Assembly (NCBI GenBank): GCA_023238725.1
Contig: CM041547.1
Span: forward strand, 21,066,744 to 21,130,743
Reading direction: 5' to 3'
DNA length: 64,000 nt
DNA from: Scortum barcoo
Lineage: Eukaryota; Chordata; Actinopteri; Centrarchiformes; Terapontidae
Below are positions 61,901 through 64,000 of the stretch, piece by piece. The notes below the pieces were generated by a model that saw only the letters and a list, made by a program, of their open reading frames with translations, made no database searches and was not told where the DNA came from. The position numbers and the translations under genes were made by a program. Positions within the stretch are counted from its first letter, which is position 1. Every line of letters begins with the position of its first letter.

Positions 61901-63380
61901 TGATGTCATTAATATATGGTGATAACTATATGCGTGTGTGTATGTGAGTGTATGGACTAACAAACAATATTGTGACATCAGTAGCATAATAAAAACAACA
62001 TGGGTACGAAAAATACTCTATTACCACCATTTTTCCTTCTCTCTCTCTCTCTCTCTCTCTCCAAGGCTAGCCAAGTCCAAAGGCTTTTCCGCTCTAAGTA
62101 CGACCTGGGAGTGAAGTACGCCGAGAAACAGCAGCGCCGCTTCACCGCTCCAGAGAAGCTCAGAGAGGGACGTAACATCATAGGGCTGCAGGTCAGAGCG
62201 GCAGAAATGCTAAACCTACTTTACGACCGTGCTCTCATATGGGATCGAAGACGCATGAGTTCAGGCCGAGCCACTTCTCAGAGGGTTGTCATTGTGCCCC
62301 CTGCTGGACTCTGAGTAAATCTTCACAGAAACCTCACTGTAGACTCACACCTGCTTTGGGATTATTGATGATGAACAGAAGGAACAGATAAATGTGAATT
62401 TGGCTCATCATCACTGTGGTTTCAAATGCGTTTCCGGTCATACAGATGCCGCCCACAGTGTGTTTTTTCAGTTATATAACCCCAGCTTCATTTTGCCTCC
62501 ATTCTCTAGATGGGCACCAATAAGCTTGCCAGCCAAAAGGGCATGACCTCTTATGGCACAAGACGCCACCTGTACGATTCCAAGATGGCCATGGACAACC
62601 CATTGGACCAGTGTACCATCAGCCTACAGATGGGCACCAACAAGGGAGCCAGCCAGGTGAGGACAGAGCAATTAAATCTGTTTTTCTGTTGTTCTGTTTT
62701 TTTCCTCAGGACCCAACTCCATAGGTTTATAATGAGGAGATTCACCTCCTGCCCTGCTTTTTACCGAAGAACTACAGTGCCCAGCGACAGATTAACACAC
62801 ATTTGGTGATTCCCAAGCTGAAACTTCCTTCCGTCCTCAGGGGCTCTTTAAGGAGTTGCCCAGTGTAAGGATGCGGCTGTAGATACACAGATAATACTTC
62901 TTAATGGGATCAACTCATTGTTGGCTTTGGTCTTTTCATCGGATTTAAAAAGAAGAAAAATATCCAACATGACAAGGCTTATTTAATCAAAGTGTTTATA
63001 TAGTTACATCAATGGTGACTGACATTTTGACATCGCAGTGAGTCTCTGTTAAAGGAGCTTTTGAGATATATTTACATTATCTGTAGATTTTTTTTTTTTT
63101 TCAAAGAGGCTTCATCTTGCTCCTTGTCCTCCAGGCTGGCATGACGGCTCCAGGTACCAGGAGGCACATCTTTGACAAGAAGCTGGAGCTGGAGAACTGT
63201 GACACCACCACCATCTCTCTGCAGATGGGCACCAACAAAGTGGCCTCCCAGCAGGGCATGACCACCTACGGCCTGCCCCGCCAGGTCTACGACAACAAGT
63301 ACTGCACCAACCCCACCGAGACCTACTACAACAACGGCAGCGAGGTGGAGTTCGACGGCTACAATCAGTACTCTGACTAA
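55659..63380 (+). CDS. cnn1: Calponin, calponin-1-like, seven coding exons
   Basis: Join 55659-55718, 60517-60638, 60749-60815, 61634-61771, 62066-62191, 62510-62656 and 63135-63380, giving 301 aa (human CNN1 297, CNN3 329). Calponins bind F-actin and calmodulin and restrain actomyosin ATPase in contractile cells. A calponin-homology domain spans about residues 28-129 (W36, DNFM, LKDGVLLCE, LQPGSV, NWHQLENIGNF, HDIFEANDLFE). Three calponin repeats start near residues 167, 208 and 247, each with LQMGTNK.ASQ.GM. Ser179 and Thr184 correspond to regulated Ser175/Thr184 of mammalian calponin 1. CNN1-type features are INNSSQNWHQ, NHTQVQSTL, REGRNIIGLQ, ENCDTT, YGLPRQVYD and a short Tyr/Asn-rich acidic tail lacking the long CNN3 tail. 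Exon 5 begins oddly (see findings). Confidence 0.94.
55719..60516 (+). other. cnn1: cnn1 intron 1 (4.8 kb)
   Basis: Contains an AT microsatellite (55855-55900), an AT-rich tract to 56060, a unique GC-balanced block at about 57240-57750 and another at 59270-59560 that could hold enhancers. A fragment at about 58655-58760 (ctacagtacatttcagagggtagc) belongs to the same dispersed repeat as the outer element at 14650-15890. The 122-codon frame at 57313-57681 is not family-like and lacks splice support. Confidence 0.5.
55855..55900. repeat. (AT)n microsatellite in cnn1 intron 1
   Basis: About 46 bases of alternating AT; cruciform-prone. Confidence 0.95.
60517..60638 (+). CDS. cnn1: cnn1 coding exon 2
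   Basis: Residues 21-61, LAGKYDPQKEEELRLWIQDV through LKDGVLLCE; first half of the CH domain. The acceptor is ctgtccctcag and the donor tgcga/gtgagt, leaving two bases of Glu61. Confidence 0.93.
60749..60815 (+). CDS. cnn1: cnn1 coding exon 3
   Basis: Completes Glu61 and runs LINVLQPGSVRKINNSSQNW then HQ (residue 83). The acceptor is ctttgcag and the donor accag/gtaatg. Confidence 0.93.
61135..61504. mobile_element. Foldback (long inverted repeat) element in cnn1 intron 3
   Basis: The left arm gttggacactttgggaaata and tatgcttattttctttctgac pairs loosely with the complement of the right arm (tttcttgctgagagtt, gagatacacttt). Inside, gttagcttagcttagcac (61253) and gtgctaagctaagcttatc (61361) are inverted copies. 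It ends ttcctttaac with a TTAA at 61501-61504, but the left TTAA is lost. Same family as 236-870 and 28365-28690. Confidence 0.7.
61634..61771 (+). CDS. cnn1: cnn1 coding exon 4
   Basis: Residues 84-129, LENIGNFVRAITEYGLKPHD through QSTLIALAGI, the end of the CH domain. The acceptor is tcccctcag and the donor att/gtgagg, phase 0. Confidence 0.93.
62066..62191 (+). CDS. cnn1: cnn1 coding exon 5 (linker exon with altered start)
   Basis: Residues 130-171. It begins ASQVQRLFRSKYD, then LGVKYAEKQQRRF and LREGRNIIGLQ. The acceptor is the CCAAG at 62061-62065, after a (CT)n tract. A second AG five bases later (62069-62070) would shift the frame to an early stop. The expected family sequence at the exon start is A-K-T/S-K-G; it survives out of frame in the DNA (see findings). 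Confidence 0.87.
62510..62656 (+). CDS. cnn1: cnn1 coding exon 6
   Basis: Residues 172-220, most of calponin repeat 1 and the first half of repeat 2 (MGTNKLASQKGMTSYGTRRH ... MGTNKGASQ). The acceptor is attctctag and the donor ccag/gtgagg, phase 0. Confidence 0.94.
63135..63380 (+). CDS. cnn1: cnn1 coding exon 7 and stop
   Basis: Residues 221-301: the rest of repeat 2, all of repeat 3 (ISLQMGTNKVASQQGMTTYG) and the tail ending YNQYSD, TAA at 63378-63380. The acceptor is gtcctccag. Confidence 0.95.
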   Translation, partial: AGMTAPGTRRHIFDKKLELENCDTTTISLQMGTNKVASQQGMTTYGLPRQVYDNKYCTNPTETYYNNGSEVEFDGYNQYSD

Positions 63381-64000
63381 GCGAACCACGGACAGCCTCA
63401 CCCCCTCCCTCCTCTTTGCTTAACTTCAGACGACCAACCACAGCTGTCTTTGTGATGAGCAAACCTCCCAGACTGTTATTTAACACTGATTGACGTCATA
63501 CTTTCACGACATGTTTTTACTCTTAGGAATTTATTGTTTGCCTTTCCACGAGTAAAAGAAAAAAAAAAATAGTGTTTACACTGACCTTACGTCAAAAATT
63601 TCATGCAGCGGCCAACCTCTGTTTCTCATTGCTCTGATTAATTGTATTCCCCCTAAAAAAAATACCCAAACAACACTCAGAAGTTGAGATTTAATGACCT
63701 TTTTGCTATTTATAGATTTTTTTCTACAGCTTTTTATACTTGCATTGTAATTGGAGATTTATTACTGTTTATACCCCCTGGCCTCACCTCCCTACCCTTC
63801 CAGTCCAGTTTGAACACTGACAAAGCAGAATTCAAAAGTTCCTTGAGAGGAAACAAGAGACCGTGTTGGTGCTATTGAACTTTGACCCAGTTGGAACAGA
63901 GTCCACATTGGAGCTCCGCAGGCTCTAGGAGTCCACTCCTCGGGATGACACAGACGTTCCGGGTCCCACAGGCTGACCGCGGCGGACGACGCAGGAGGAC
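63381..64000 (+). other. cnn1: cnn1 3' UTR, partial
   Basis: From the stop codon to the window end I see no AATAAA, only A runs at 63559-63569 and 63655-63661. The polyadenylation site is either non-canonical or beyond the window. The last about 120 bases become GC-rich. Confidence 0.5.

Overview
This window reads as euteleost fish nuclear DNA, probably percomorph by inference. The genes are split by GT-AG introns of 92 bp to 4.8 kb. Spacers are crowded with (CA/TG)n, (CT/GA)n and (AT)n tracts and with TTAA-flanked or other inverted-repeat MITEs of the kind common in teleosts. There are no prokaryotic features: no operons, CRISPR arrays, insertion sequences or ribosome binding sites.

Two protein-coding genes are secure, both on the + strand. 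(1) A tlcd4 (tmem56) orthologue, a TLC-domain multipass membrane protein. It has a CpG-rich promoter and non-coding exon 1 near 31.0-31.5 kb, six coding exons between 34610 and 43017 (270 aa), and a long 3' UTR to a polyadenylation signal at 47863. (2) A calponin gene with seven coding exons from 55659 to 63380 (301 aa: one CH domain, three calponin repeats). Its sequence is closest to calponin 1, the smooth-muscle type, rather than calponin 3. Its 3' UTR runs towards or past the window end.

Layout. 1-31 kb has no gene I can support. It holds degraded transposable elements, simple repeats, several AT/homeobox-motif-rich blocks that look like conserved non-coding elements, and one possible 5' exon of an unidentified gene (7860-8440, Kozak ATG directly followed by a consensus splice donor). 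31-48 kb is tlcd4, with a 581-bp MITE in intron 2 and an ~830-bp TTAA-flanked element inside the 3' UTR. 48-55.3 kb is intergenic: a 144-bp TG tract, two oppositely oriented arrays of a degenerate GAAGTGTCAGTTAAA-like repeat, a minus-strand orphan ORF with a splice acceptor, and a MITE nested in an older repeat. 55.3-64 kb is the calponin gene.

The two genes have no obvious shared pathway. Their linkage is notable because human TLCD4 lies beside CNN3 on chromosome 1p21, while the calponin here is CNN1-like, which suggests a duplicated (ohnologous) version of that neighbourhood. The most interesting local signals are a compensated reading-frame shift at the start of calponin exon 5, a juxtaposed acceptor/donor (recursive-splice-site-like) sequence at the start of tlcd4 exon 2, and the nested transposons. 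I found no convincing undescribed biological system. Orthology statements, repeat-family names and 'conserved element' calls come from memory and inspection, not from database searches.
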